9,274 nucleotides of DNA from DASUZD01 sp036377055. GTDB lineage: Bacteria > Actinomycetota > Thermoleophilia > Gaiellales > Gaiellaceae. Of this stretch, positions 1 through 5,756 are shown in pieces. Below the pieces are notes generated by a model that did not search any database, had not been told where the DNA came from, and was given only the letters and a program-made list of their open reading frames with translations. Position 1 is the first letter of the stretch. Every line of letters begins with the position of its first letter. The position numbers and the translations under genes were made by a program. The DNA is taken from NCBI GenBank assembly GCA_036377055.1, contig DASUZD010000196.1, positions 1 through 9,274 on the forward strand. Reading direction: 5' to 3'.

Positions 1-343
1 GCCATGCGCGGTGGAACGCCGAGTCCACCTTCGGTGTGTAGGCGAGCTCCCAGAGCGAGTGCTGGATGAACCAGAGCATCGGGTTCGCGACGACGTTGTA
101 GTACCAGTCGTACGCCTGGGGGTCGTGCGCGACGAGGCGAAGGCGGTAGGTGTCCTGCGGCACCGCCTCGCCGGCGAGCGCACGCTCTCCCTCCGAGGTG
201 GCGCTGGCGATCCAGGTGACGTCGTGATGCTGAAGCAGGCTGCGCAGCGCAGTGGCAAGCCCGCCGCTGCTGCGATGCATGGAGCCGTCGCGCGCGACGC
301 GCACGGGACCGCGATTCGAGACGACGATGAGCTTGCGGCGCAT
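1..343 (-). CDS. otsA: Trehalose-6-phosphate synthase-like GT20 glycosyltransferase, N-terminal part (cut at window edge)
   Basis: The first 114 residues of a GT20-family enzyme are visible. OtsA makes trehalose 6-phosphate from a nucleotide-activated glucose and glucose 6-phosphate in the cytoplasm. Supporting motifs are VVSNRGPV (residues 7-14, with Arg11 matching the sugar-phosphate-binding Arg of the VSNR motif), SSGGLATAL (25-33, the glycine loop that binds the nucleotide sugar), Trp44, and YYN-x3-NPMLW (81-91), which matches the YYNxxxNxxLW stretch of E. coli OtsA. The C-terminal nucleotide-sugar domain lies outside the window. The chosen start is ATG at 343; an in-frame GTG at 352 is possible. 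It begins 17 nt after the stop of the TreT-like gene, so the two are probably cotranscribed. The usual GWPG after the Trp is not seen (WIASATSEGE instead). Another GT20 activity, such as glucosylglycerol-phosphate synthase, cannot be excluded from this fragment. Confidence 0.85.
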   Translation of the reverse strand, partial: MRRKLIVVSNRGPVRVARDGSMHRSSGGLATALRSLLQHHDVTWIASATSEGERALAGEAVPQDTYRLRLVAHDPQAYDWYYNVVANPMLWFIQHSLWELAYTPKVDSAFHRAW

Positions 344-360
344 CTGCGCCACGGTATCCG

Positions 361-1647
361 CTAAGCGGTTGTCGAAACGACGGCGACTTCAGCGCCGGAC
401 GTGTCGTTCCCGAGCAACTGGTTGAAGAGCACGAGCCAGTCGCGAAGCAGGCGAGGTGTGAGGAAGTGCCTGCGGACGTATTCCTTGCCGCGCAACGCGC
501 GCTGGCGCGCCTCCTTGGGATCGCGCAGGACCTCGATACACGCCTCGGCGCACTCGGTCGACGACTCCACGAGCCAGCCCGTCTCGCCGTCCTGGATCTG
601 GGCGACGATCCCGCCGACGCGCCCCGCAATCGTGGGCCGGGTCTTCCAGAGCGCCTCGGTGACGGTCAGCCCGAAGCCCTCCTTGATCGACTTCTGGATG
701 ACCGCCGCCGAGTGCACCTGGAAGGCGTTGACCTCGACCGAACCGACGTTGTTGAGGTTCGAGAGGATGTAGATGTCGGGGTCGCCGGCGGCGTACGCGA
801 CGGTCTGGTTGTAGAAGTCCCAGCCCTCGGGATCGTCGTGCGCCATCGAGCCCACGAGCGCGAGCTGCACGTCGGGGAAGCGCTCCTTGGCGATCCTGTA
901 CGCGTCGATCACGCCGAGCGGGTCCTTCCACGGGTCGAAGCGAGAGACCTGCGTCAGCAGCGGCCGCTCGACGTCGATGCCGAACTGATCGACGATGTAG
1001 GCGGCATCTTCGGGGGACAGCGCCATGTTCTTCGGCGCGAGCGGGTCGATCGCAGGCGGCCAGATGTACGCGGGCGGCAGGCCCGGAGCGTCGTCGGGCA
1101 CGTACTGACGGCGGTGGTAGATCATCGCGTCGTAGCGCGACATCGCGGGGAGCAGGAACTCGAGCACGCCGCGGTTCGGCTCGGACAGGTCGATGTGGCA
1201 CCGCCAGATCCACCGCGACGACGAGGCGGTCCGGTGGTCGATCATCCCGATCGGCTGCGGGTCGTGGATGACGACGAAGTCGTACTCGCCGTCCGCGAAC
1301 TCCTCCGCGTTCATGCGCTGATAGCGCCCGAAGACCTCGTGATCCTCCTCGCTCAGGCCCTGCGGGTTCCCCTGGAGCGCGTTGTGGATCGTCTTCGTGA
1401 CATTGAAGAACTCCTCGCCCGCGCGGATGATCCGCCACTCCACCTCGAGGCCCGCGCTCTGCATCAGCGGGACGAGCGTGTAGTTGATCTCCGCGACGCC
1501 GCCGCCGAAGGCAGTCGCCGAGACGTGCGCCACCCGTTTGCCCGCCAGCGGCTCGGCGAGCCTGCGGATCTCCTCCATCAGCCCGCGCGTCGCCAGCGAG
1601 GCGTAGTCCGCGAGCGATTTCGTACCGACGTTGACGAGCTGGAGCAC
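361..1647 (-). CDS. treT: TreT-like GT4 glycosyltransferase (trehalose glycosyltransferring synthase)
   Basis: A complete 428-residue GT4-type retaining glycosyltransferase with GT-B architecture. Members of the TreT group make trehalose in one step from NDP-glucose and free glucose; the related trehalose phosphorylases use glucose 1-phosphate. Visible signatures are the N-terminal FGGGVAEI loop (47-54), IHDPQPIGM (127-135), WRCHIDLSEPN (148-158), the donor-phosphate site SRFDPWKDP (235-243, Arg236 and Lys241), LVGSMAHDDPEGW (264-276), and the E-x7-E motif EGFGLTVTE (Glu323 and Glu331). The length fits TreT. The start is GTG at 1647, chosen because the FGGGVAEI-containing domain begins shortly after it and a GAGGAG Shine-Dalgarno lies 5 nt upstream. 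The OtsA-like gene follows after 17 nt, giving two trehalose routes in tandem. The exact substrate is inferred; trehalose phosphorylase is the main alternative. Confidence 0.85.
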   Translation of the reverse strand: MLQLVNVGTKSLADYASLATRGLMEEIRRLAEPLAGKRVAHVSATAFGGGVAEINYTLVPLMQSAGLEVEWRIIRAGEEFFNVTKTIHNALQGNPQGLSEEDHEVFGRYQRMNAEEFADGEYDFVVIHDPQPIGMIDHRTASSSRWIWRCHIDLSEPNRGVLEFLLPAMSRYDAMIYHRRQYVPDDAPGLPPAYIWPPAIDPLAPKNMALSPEDAAYIVDQFGIDVERPLLTQVSRFDPWKDPLGVIDAYRIAKERFPDVQLALVGSMAHDDPEGWDFYNQTVAYAAGDPDIYILSNLNNVGSVEVNAFQVHSAAVIQKSIKEGFGLTVTEALWKTRPTIAGRVGGIVAQIQDGETGWLVESSTECAEACIEVLRDPKEARQRALRGKEYVRRHFLTPRLLRDWLVLFNQLLGNDTSGAEVAVVSTTA

Positions 1648-1652
1648 GGCGT

Positions 1653-1658
1653 CTCCTC
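1653..1658 (-). promoter_or_regulatory. Ribosome binding site of the TreT-like gene
   Basis: The minus strand reads GAGGAG followed by 5 nt and then GTG. This is the strongest Shine-Dalgarno on the minus strand here and decides the GTG start at 1647. An upstream CCTC could pair with part of it in a 4-bp hairpin, which is too short to be given weight. Confidence 0.7.
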
Positions 1659-1684
1659 AGGGGAGGCTGGGCCAGGCGCGCCAC

Positions 1685-1690
1685 AATATA
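1685..1690 (-). promoter_or_regulatory. Possible -10 element for the trehalose genes
   Basis: The minus strand reads TATATT (5 of 6 matches to TATAAT) within the only clearly A/T-rich patch of the 50-bp gap between the anti-sigma-type gene and the TreT-like gene. A start site about 7 nt downstream would give a leader of roughly 30 nt that includes the GAGGAG site. No convincing -35 hexamer is seen at 16-18 bp. It could allow trehalose genes to be transcribed separately from the genes upstream. The call rests on base composition and one hexamer only. Confidence 0.3.
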
Positions 1691-1697
1691 AGGAGGA

Positions 1698-2135
1698 CTA
1701 GTCGGACAGAAGCTTCACAAACCGTAGTCGCGAGCCGGTTCCGGTCGGTCTCGTCTCCAGCTCGAACTCGTCGGCGATCGCGCGGATGATCGCGATCCCG
1801 AGGCCGCCCTCACTCAGCTCCTCGTCTGGGTGCGCGGCGCCGAGCGGCTCGAACCCGGCTCCGTCGTCCGTGACCTCGATCGCGAGCCGGTCCGGGTGCA
1901 GCTCGTAGACGATCTCGACGCGGCCGTCGCCGCCCGCGTACGCGTGGCGAACCGAGTTCGAGCAGGCCTCCGTGAGCGCGAGCTTGAGGTCGGCCAACGT
2001 CTCCTCGCCGAAGGGCCGCAGCCGCGAAAGGCCGGTGAGCGCCAGGCGGCAGAGGGTGATGTACTCGGCCTTCGCCGGGATGGTGAGGCGGACCGCGCGT
2101 CCGCCTCTCTGACCGGTGGGGGTGCCAGTCGTCAT
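1698..2135 (-). CDS. RsbW/SpoIIAB-like HATPase serine-protein kinase (anti-sigma factor type)
   Basis: A 145-residue cytoplasmic protein consisting of one HATPase_c domain of the RsbW/SpoIIAB kind, close in length to SpoIIAB. ATP-binding motifs are present: the N-box LTEACSNSVRHAY (54-66, Glu56 and Asn60), the G1 box TDDGAGF (89-95), and the G2 box EGGLGIAII (109-117). There is no phosphoacceptor domain, so it is not a two-component kinase. Relatives bind a sigma factor and phosphorylate an anti-anti-sigma (STAS) partner, thereby controlling stress or developmental regulons. No sigma factor, STAS protein or PP2C phosphatase gene lies in the window, so the partners are unknown. It starts 61 nt after the HtrA stop and ends 50 nt before the TreT-like gene. 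The start is ATG at 2135, with no clear Shine-Dalgarno. The family call is firm; the link to a sigma factor is inferred. Confidence 0.8.
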   Translation of the reverse strand: MTTGTPTGQRGGRAVRLTIPAKAEYITLCRLALTGLSRLRPFGEETLADLKLALTEACSNSVRHAYAGGDGRVEIVYELHPDRLAIEVTDDGAGFEPLGAAHPDEELSEGGLGIAIIRAIADEFELETRPTGTGSRLRFVKLLSD

Positions 2136-2196
2136 TCGTCGCGCCCGCGGTGTGGGGCGGTTATGCCGCAGCGGGCGGAGTTCTAACCCACACGGA
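2136..2196 (-). other. Gap between HtrA and anti-sigma-type genes, with a possible stem-loop
   Basis: In this 61-nt gap the minus strand contains GTGTGGG and, about 28 nt later, CCCACAC, which could form a 7-bp stem shortly before the anti-sigma-type gene. There is no T-run after it, so it does not look like an intrinsic terminator. No Shine-Dalgarno stronger than GACGA is seen before the ATG. The two genes may still be cotranscribed. Confidence 0.25.
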
Positions 2197-3408
2197 TCAG
2201 GCCGGCGCGTTCGCCGGGCGGCGCCCCAGGACGAGAGCGACGCGGCGCTTCTGGGAGCCGCGGTAGATCGTCAGGATCGCCCGCCGCCCCGGCGCGAGAC
2301 GCTGCGAGACCATGCGAAGGACGTCGTCGGCGCTCGTGATCGGGTGACCGTCGACGGCGACGATCACGTCGCCGTCCTCCGGCACGCTCGGATCGCCGTT
2401 GAAGAAGGTCTCGGCGCTCGAGCCGCGCAGGCCCGCCTTGTCCGCGGGGCTTCCGGCCTCGACGGAGACGACCACGGCGCCGCGCGTCGCGCCGAAGCCG
2501 AAGTGGCGGGCCGCGCTGGGCGTCAGGTCCTGCGTCTTGATCCCGAGGTACGAGTAGTCGACGTGCCCCTGCTCGATCAGCTGCGCCATCGAGCGGCGCG
2601 CCGCGTCGATCGGGACCGCGAAGCCGACGCCCTCGCTCGCGCCCGAGTCGCTCCTGATCTGCGCGTTGATCCCGATCACGCGGCCCTGAGCGTCGAAGAG
2701 CGGGCCGCCGGAGTTGCCGTGGTTGATCGGCGTGTCCGTCTGGATCGCGTCCGGCACCACGTAGTCCGACGTGAGCGAGTCGATCGAGCGGTGGGCGGCG
2801 GAGACGACGCCGACGGCGAGCGAGTCCTCCTTGCCGAACGGGCTCCCGATCGCGGCGACCGGCTGGCCGACGACGACGGTGGAAGATCGTCCGAGCGGCA
2901 CCGGCGTCAGAGCGTGCGCCTTCGGGTCGACCTTCAGCAGGCCGACGTCGTCGAACGGGTCCCAGCCGACGACCTTCGCCGGGATGCGGTCGCGATCGGC
3001 GAACTCGACGTAGACGTGGTTCGCGGCCGCGGTCTTCGGCGCGTCGCCCGCGTTCGTGATCACGTGCGAGCTCGTGAGGATGTACCCGGTCTCGGAGACG
3101 ACGAAGCCGGAGCCCTGCGCCGCCTGGCCCGCCTGCTTCTCGGAGCCGAAGAACGCGAAGATCGTGACGACGCCGCCTGCCCGAGCCGCGTAGAGCCGCG
3201 CCGGCTCGAAGCTTCCGCCCACGATCGGCTTCGCCACCCGGACGGCGGTCGGCGTCTCGACGGGCGGCGCCTCGACCGCCGCCGGGAGCACGACGGTCTT
3301 CGTCTCGCGCGAGCCCACCCAGCCCGTTGCCTTGCCGATCGCGAGCGCCGAAACCGCGCCGAGCGCGGCGCACAGCAGTGCGATCAGGGCAAGCGGAGCC
3401 GGGCGCAT
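2197..3408 (-). CDS. htrA: HtrA/DegP-type membrane-anchored serine protease with PDZ domain
   Basis: A 403-residue S1C protease that degrades or refolds damaged proteins outside the membrane. Residues 5-25 form an uncleaved-looking signal anchor, followed by a Pro/Val-rich linker (about 35-65). The trypsin-like domain (about 70-275) has the catalytic triad His115 (TSSHVITN), Asp154 (FDDVGLLKVD) and Ser233 (GNSGGPLF), all intact. A single PDZ domain (about 283-395) follows. It has a loop of roughly 15 residues before GDVIVAVDG (346-354), a variation I believe recurs in HtrA relatives. It starts 18 nt after the histidine-kinase stop on the same strand, so it is probably in the operon. This matches known cases where CssRS or CpxAR systems control HtrA/DegP. 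No strong Shine-Dalgarno is seen. The protease identity is secure; its regulation by the adjacent system is inferred. Confidence 0.92.
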   Translation of the reverse strand: MRPAPLALIALLCAALGAVSALAIGKATGWVGSRETKTVVLPAAVEAPPVETPTAVRVAKPIVGGSFEPARLYAARAGGVVTIFAFFGSEKQAGQAAQGSGFVVSETGYILTSSHVITNAGDAPKTAAANHVYVEFADRDRIPAKVVGWDPFDDVGLLKVDPKAHALTPVPLGRSSTVVVGQPVAAIGSPFGKEDSLAVGVVSAAHRSIDSLTSDYVVPDAIQTDTPINHGNSGGPLFDAQGRVIGINAQIRSDSGASEGVGFAVPIDAARRSMAQLIEQGHVDYSYLGIKTQDLTPSAARHFGFGATRGAVVVSVEAGSPADKAGLRGSSAETFFNGDPSVPEDGDVIVAVDGHPITSADDVLRMVSQRLAPGRRAILTIYRGSQKRRVALVLGRRPANAPA

Positions 3409-3426
3409 GGCGGGCGGAAACTGTAG

Positions 3427-4857
3427 CTACCCGACCCCCGCGGCCACGTTTTCACGTGAAAACTCCTCCGCCGCGGTCGGCAGGACGAGCCGGAAGGTCG
3501 TCCGGCCGGGCACCGACTCGAGCTCGACGCGTCCGCCCATCAGCTCGGCGAGCTCGCGCGCGATGGCGAGGCCGAGGCCGCTGCCCGAGGCGAGCGCGCC
3601 GCCCTCGACGCGGTAGAAGCGCTCGAACACCTGGTCCGCGTGCTCGGCCGGGACGCCGGGGCCGTCGTCCGCGACCTCGAGCACGGAGCTGCCGCCGTTC
3701 CGATCCGCGCGGACGCTGACGCTCGTCCCCGGCGGCGTGTGCCGAAGCGCGTTCTCGACGAGCGCGCGGCCGATCCGGAGCGCACGCTCGTCGTCGCCGA
3801 CGGCGAGCACCTCGCCGTTTCCGACCAGCTCGACGTGCCGCCCGCCGCCGCTCGCCAGCGCGCGAAACTCCTCGGCCAGCGTCTCCGCGACCTCGGCCAG
3901 GTCGAACGTCGAGCGCTCGACGCGCAGGCGCCCCGCGTCGAGCCGTGAGAGGTCGAGTAGGTCGGTCGCGAGCCTCGTGAGCCGGTCGACCTGCTCGCGC
4001 ATCGTGTCGAGGAACTCGCGGCGCGTCTCCTCGTCGAGCTCCTCGTCGCCCATCAGCTCGAGGAAGCCGCCGAGGGAGAAGAGCGGCGTCCGCAGCTCGT
4101 GCGACGCGTTCGCGATGAACTCGTTGCGCGCGTGGTCGAGCTGCGCGAGCCGCAGCCGCATCCGGTCGAAGCCACGCGCGAGCTGGCCCAGCTCGTCGGG
4201 GCTCGGGTCGTGGATCGGTTCGTCGAACAGCCCGCCAGCAATGCGATCGGCAGCACGCTCCAGCCGCCGCACCCGGCGGGCGAACATCCACGACCCGCCG
4301 TAGCCGAGCGCGAGCGAGAGTCCGAGGGCAAAGAGCGCGGCGAGCAGGAGCCGGCGCTGGATCTGATGGACGTCGCCCAGCGCGTCGTGCAGCGAGGCGG
4401 AGAGGAGGAGGACCCGGCCGGTCGAGTCCACCGGCTCGGCCACCTCGGCATACCGCTGGTCTCCGCGCGAGACGATCCCTTCGCGGCGCTGAAGCGCAAC
4501 CGCGGCGGCAAGCGCGACCGGGTCGTTCTCGATGTCCGTCGACGACTTGCCCTGGCGGGAGTCGCGCAGCACCTGGAGGGCAGGCGGCGTGTCGCTGTAG
4601 AGGTCGATCAGCGCAGCGCGCGCGTTCGCCCTCTCGGAGGCGTTCTCCATGAAGTCGGGGTCGTAGATGCCGAGCGGGTCGTTCACAAAGTCGGCCCGCA
4701 GCGCCGGCGCGACCCGCTTCAGATCGCGAAGCTTCGCGTTCGTCAGGTTCGCTCGCAGCGACGGAACGACCGAGAGGTAGACGGCGCCGAGCGCGCCGGC
4801 GACGACGACCGCGAGCGCCAGCGAGAGCTTCGCGCCGACGCTCTTCAGCGGGTTCAT
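3427..4857 (-). CDS. Sensor histidine kinase, two membrane segments plus HAMP
   Basis: A 476-residue class I sensor kinase that would phosphorylate the response regulator encoded just upstream. Its layout is membrane segment 1 (about 9-31), an extracytoplasmic sensor region of roughly 135 residues (32-168) with no recognised fold, membrane segment 2 (about 170-192), HAMP (about 192-245), and a dimerisation/phosphoacceptor domain with ASHELRTP (His253). The ATPase domain follows, with the N-box RALVENALRHTP (Asn369), G1 VADDGPGVP (395-403), F-box VFERFYRVEGG (410-420) and G2 GSGLGLAIARELAEL (425-439). All catalytic motifs are intact. The start is ATG at 4857, just before the first membrane segment, with a GAGGAA Shine-Dalgarno 7 nt upstream. 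That Shine-Dalgarno lies inside an inserted-looking palindromic unit that separates this gene from its regulator. The ligand is unknown; envelope stress is suggested by the downstream htrA. Confidence 0.92.
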   Translation of the reverse strand: MNPLKSVGAKLSLALAVVVAGALGAVYLSVVPSLRANLTNAKLRDLKRVAPALRADFVNDPLGIYDPDFMENASERANARAALIDLYSDTPPALQVLRDSRQGKSSTDIENDPVALAAAVALQRREGIVSRGDQRYAEVAEPVDSTGRVLLLSASLHDALGDVHQIQRRLLLAALFALGLSLALGYGGSWMFARRVRRLERAADRIAGGLFDEPIHDPSPDELGQLARGFDRMRLRLAQLDHARNEFIANASHELRTPLFSLGGFLELMGDEELDEETRREFLDTMREQVDRLTRLATDLLDLSRLDAGRLRVERSTFDLAEVAETLAEEFRALASGGGRHVELVGNGEVLAVGDDERALRIGRALVENALRHTPPGTSVSVRADRNGGSSVLEVADDGPGVPAEHADQVFERFYRVEGGALASGSGLGLAIARELAELMGGRVELESVPGRTTFRLVLPTAAEEFSRENVAAGVG

Positions 4858-4863
4858 CCCGCG

Positions 4864-4869
4864 TTCCTC
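4864..4869 (-). promoter_or_regulatory. Ribosome binding site of the histidine kinase
   Basis: The minus strand reads GAGGAA, then 6-7 nt, then the ATG at 4857. The site lies within the inserted-looking unit. If that unit is a late arrival, it supplied the kinase with an independent Shine-Dalgarno in place of translational coupling to the regulator. Confidence 0.5.
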
Positions 4870-4870
4870 G

Positions 4871-4949
4871 GGCGTCGCTGGCGGTTCGGGGCCGGAGGGG
4901 ACAGTGCGAGAGGCACGGCCCCGGAGAGCCCCGAGCCGCCAGCGACGTC
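4871..4949. repeat. Long inverted repeat (22-bp stem) in the regulator-kinase gap
   Basis: Positions 4871-4892 pair with 4928-4949. Twenty of the 22 positions are Watson-Crick; the other two (4872/4948 and 4885/4935) are G.T, which would be G.U in a plus-strand RNA but A.C mismatches in the minus-strand mRNA. The 35-nt interior can fold further: GGGG 4897-4900 with CCCC 4919-4922, and GTGC 4904-4907 with GCAC 4913-4916 around a 5-nt loop. In the regulator-kinase mRNA it would form a large hairpin. There is no T-run, so it is not a typical terminator. It could reduce kinase expression relative to the regulator or protect the upstream mRNA from 3' decay, as REP elements do. Confidence 0.7.
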
Positions 4950-4956
4950 AGGCGGC

Positions 4957-4975
4957 GGCGGAGCCGGGCTCCGCC
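4957..4975. repeat. Short perfect palindrome
   Basis: GGCGGAGCC, one central G, then GGCTCCGCC gives 9-bp arms. It sits 7 bp beyond the long inverted repeat, within the same 155-bp unit. As RNA it would form a second, smaller hairpin of about 8 bp with a 3-nt loop. Confidence 0.6.
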
Positions 4976-5008
4976 CGGCGGGAGCCGCTGCCAGCGAGGG
5001 ACGCGGGT

Positions 5009-5704
5009 TCATCGGTCCCGGAAGCGGTAGCCGACGCCGCGTACGGTGACGATGTACTCGGGCTCGCGCGGGTCGGCCTCGAGCTTCTCGCGGAGGTGGC
5101 GCACGTGGACGTCGATCGTGCGCGGCTCGCGGTACTCCGACCCCCCGCGCACCGCCTCGAGCAGCATCTGCCGCGTGTAGACGCGGCCCGGGTGGGACGC
5201 GAGCGTCCGCAGCAGCTCGAACTCGACGTACGTGAGCGTGACCGGCCGCCCTCGGACCTCCACGGTCCGCTTGGCGATGTCGATTACGAGGCCGTCGAGC
5301 GAGATGACGTCGTCCGCCTCGGGCTGCGGCGGCGTGGCGGCCCGGCGCAGGAGCGCGCGCACGCGGCTCCGGAACTCGCGGATCGAGAACGGCTTCGTGA
5401 TGTAGTCGTCGGCGCCGAGCTCGAGCCCGAGCACCTTGTCGAGCTCGTCGTCGCGCGCGGTCAGCATGATGATCGGCACGGTGCTCTGCGCCCGCAGGCG
5501 CCGGCACACCTCGAGGCCGTCGAGCTTCGGCAGCATCACGTCGAGCACCACGAGGTCGATGCGCTCGTCTGCGAACCGCGCGAGCGCCTCCTGACCGTCG
5601 CGCGCCGGAACCACGCGGAACCCCTCGCGCTCGAGGGGGTAGGCGAGGAGCTTCTGGACTGCGTCCTCGTCGTCGACCAGAAGGATGGTGGAGGAGTCGG
5701 GCAT
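5009..5704 (-). CDS. OmpR/PhoB-family response regulator
   Basis: A 231-residue DNA-binding response regulator, the usual length for the family. The receiver domain (about 5-120) has the acidic pair Asp11/Asp12, phosphoacceptor Asp55 (LVVLDVMLP), Thr82 (IMLTARDD) and Lys104 (YITKPFS), all intact. The winged-helix DNA-binding domain (about 132-230) ends with RTIDVHVRHLREKLE and IVTVRGVGYRF, typical of OmpR/PhoB. The start is ATG at 5704, which places the first beta strand (ILLVDDE) at residue 7; upstream codons in frame have no receiver-like sequence. Its TGA overlaps an ATG as ATGA at 5009-5012, but that ATG opens a short low-complexity frame and not the kinase. It is the first gene of the leftward operon and is presumably the partner of the downstream histidine kinase. 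Targets are unknown; htrA and its own promoter region are likely candidates. Confidence 0.93.
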   Translation of the reverse strand: MPDSSTILLVDDEDAVQKLLAYPLEREGFRVVPARDGQEALARFADERIDLVVLDVMLPKLDGLEVCRRLRAQSTVPIIMLTARDDELDKVLGLELGADDYITKPFSIREFRSRVRALLRRAATPPQPEADDVISLDGLVIDIAKRTVEVRGRPVTLTYVEFELLRTLASHPGRVYTRQMLLEAVRGGSEYREPRTIDVHVRHLREKLEADPREPEYIVTVRGVGYRFRDR

Positions 5705-5756
5705 CCGGGCGCCTGCCGGGCGGACGTCGAGTCTCGTCCCTACTATAGCCCCAGGT
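5705..5756. promoter_or_regulatory. Divergent promoter region between the regulator operon and the M28-like/sortase operon
   Basis: This 52-bp gap contains the palindromic octamer-like TACTATAG at 5741-5748, the only A/T-rich spot. On the minus strand it reads TATAGT (5747-5742, 5 of 6 matches to a -10), giving the regulator a leader of about 31 nt. On the plus strand it reads TACTAT (5741-5746), which would start transcription within a few nt of the ATG at 5757. Neither direction has a clear -35. On the minus strand GACG occurs twice with 10-bp spacing just below the -10 (within 5723-5738). Such spacing would suit an OmpR-type tandem site, but the repeat is short and may be chance. Confidence 0.4.

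Larger units (their letters stand above)
4848..5013. repeat. Palindromic insertion-like unit flanked by 11-bp direct repeats
   Basis: GCGGGTTCATC occurs at 4848-4858 and again at 5003-5013, exactly 155 bp apart. The copies cover the start of the histidine-kinase gene and the stop of the response-regulator gene. Between them are a long inverted repeat (4871-4892 against 4928-4949), a short perfect palindrome (4957-4975) and three copies of the octamer TCGCTGGC or its complement (4875-4882, 4938-4945, 4990-4997). Deleting one 155-bp unit leaves a single GATGAACCCGC in which the regulator's TGA and the kinase's ATG overlap as ATGA. This is the common arrangement for such pairs, so the unit is best read as a secondary insertion with target duplication, similar to a MITE or REP-like element. 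No transposase is encoded. A local tandem duplication with divergence is the alternative. Confidence 0.55.

Noticed and set aside
1691..1696. Plus-strand AGGAGG resembling a strong Shine-Dalgarno
   Set aside because: No start codon follows at a suitable distance on the plus strand and the next bases encode a minus-strand gene. It is probably chance.
466..1701. Long plus-strand frame of about 411 codons opposite the TreT-like gene
   Set aside because: It lies antisense to a gene with complete GT4 motifs. Its product is Arg/Val/Asp-rich with no recognisable domain, as expected from G/C-biased third positions.
2180..2196. GTGTGGGTTAG on the minus strand as a SigB-type -10 before the anti-sigma-type gene
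   Set aside because: No GTTT-like -35 is present at the required distance and the match to GGGTAT is partial.
2116..3426. Plus-strand frame of about 436 codons opposite htrA
   Set aside because: The opposite strand encodes HtrA with an intact catalytic triad and PDZ domain; this frame shows no domain.
5685..5756. Earlier in-frame ATG at 5685 for the M28-like protein
   Set aside because: It would place the start within the divergent regulator gene and upstream of the likely promoter. ATG 5757 gives a normal short N-terminus before the signal anchor.
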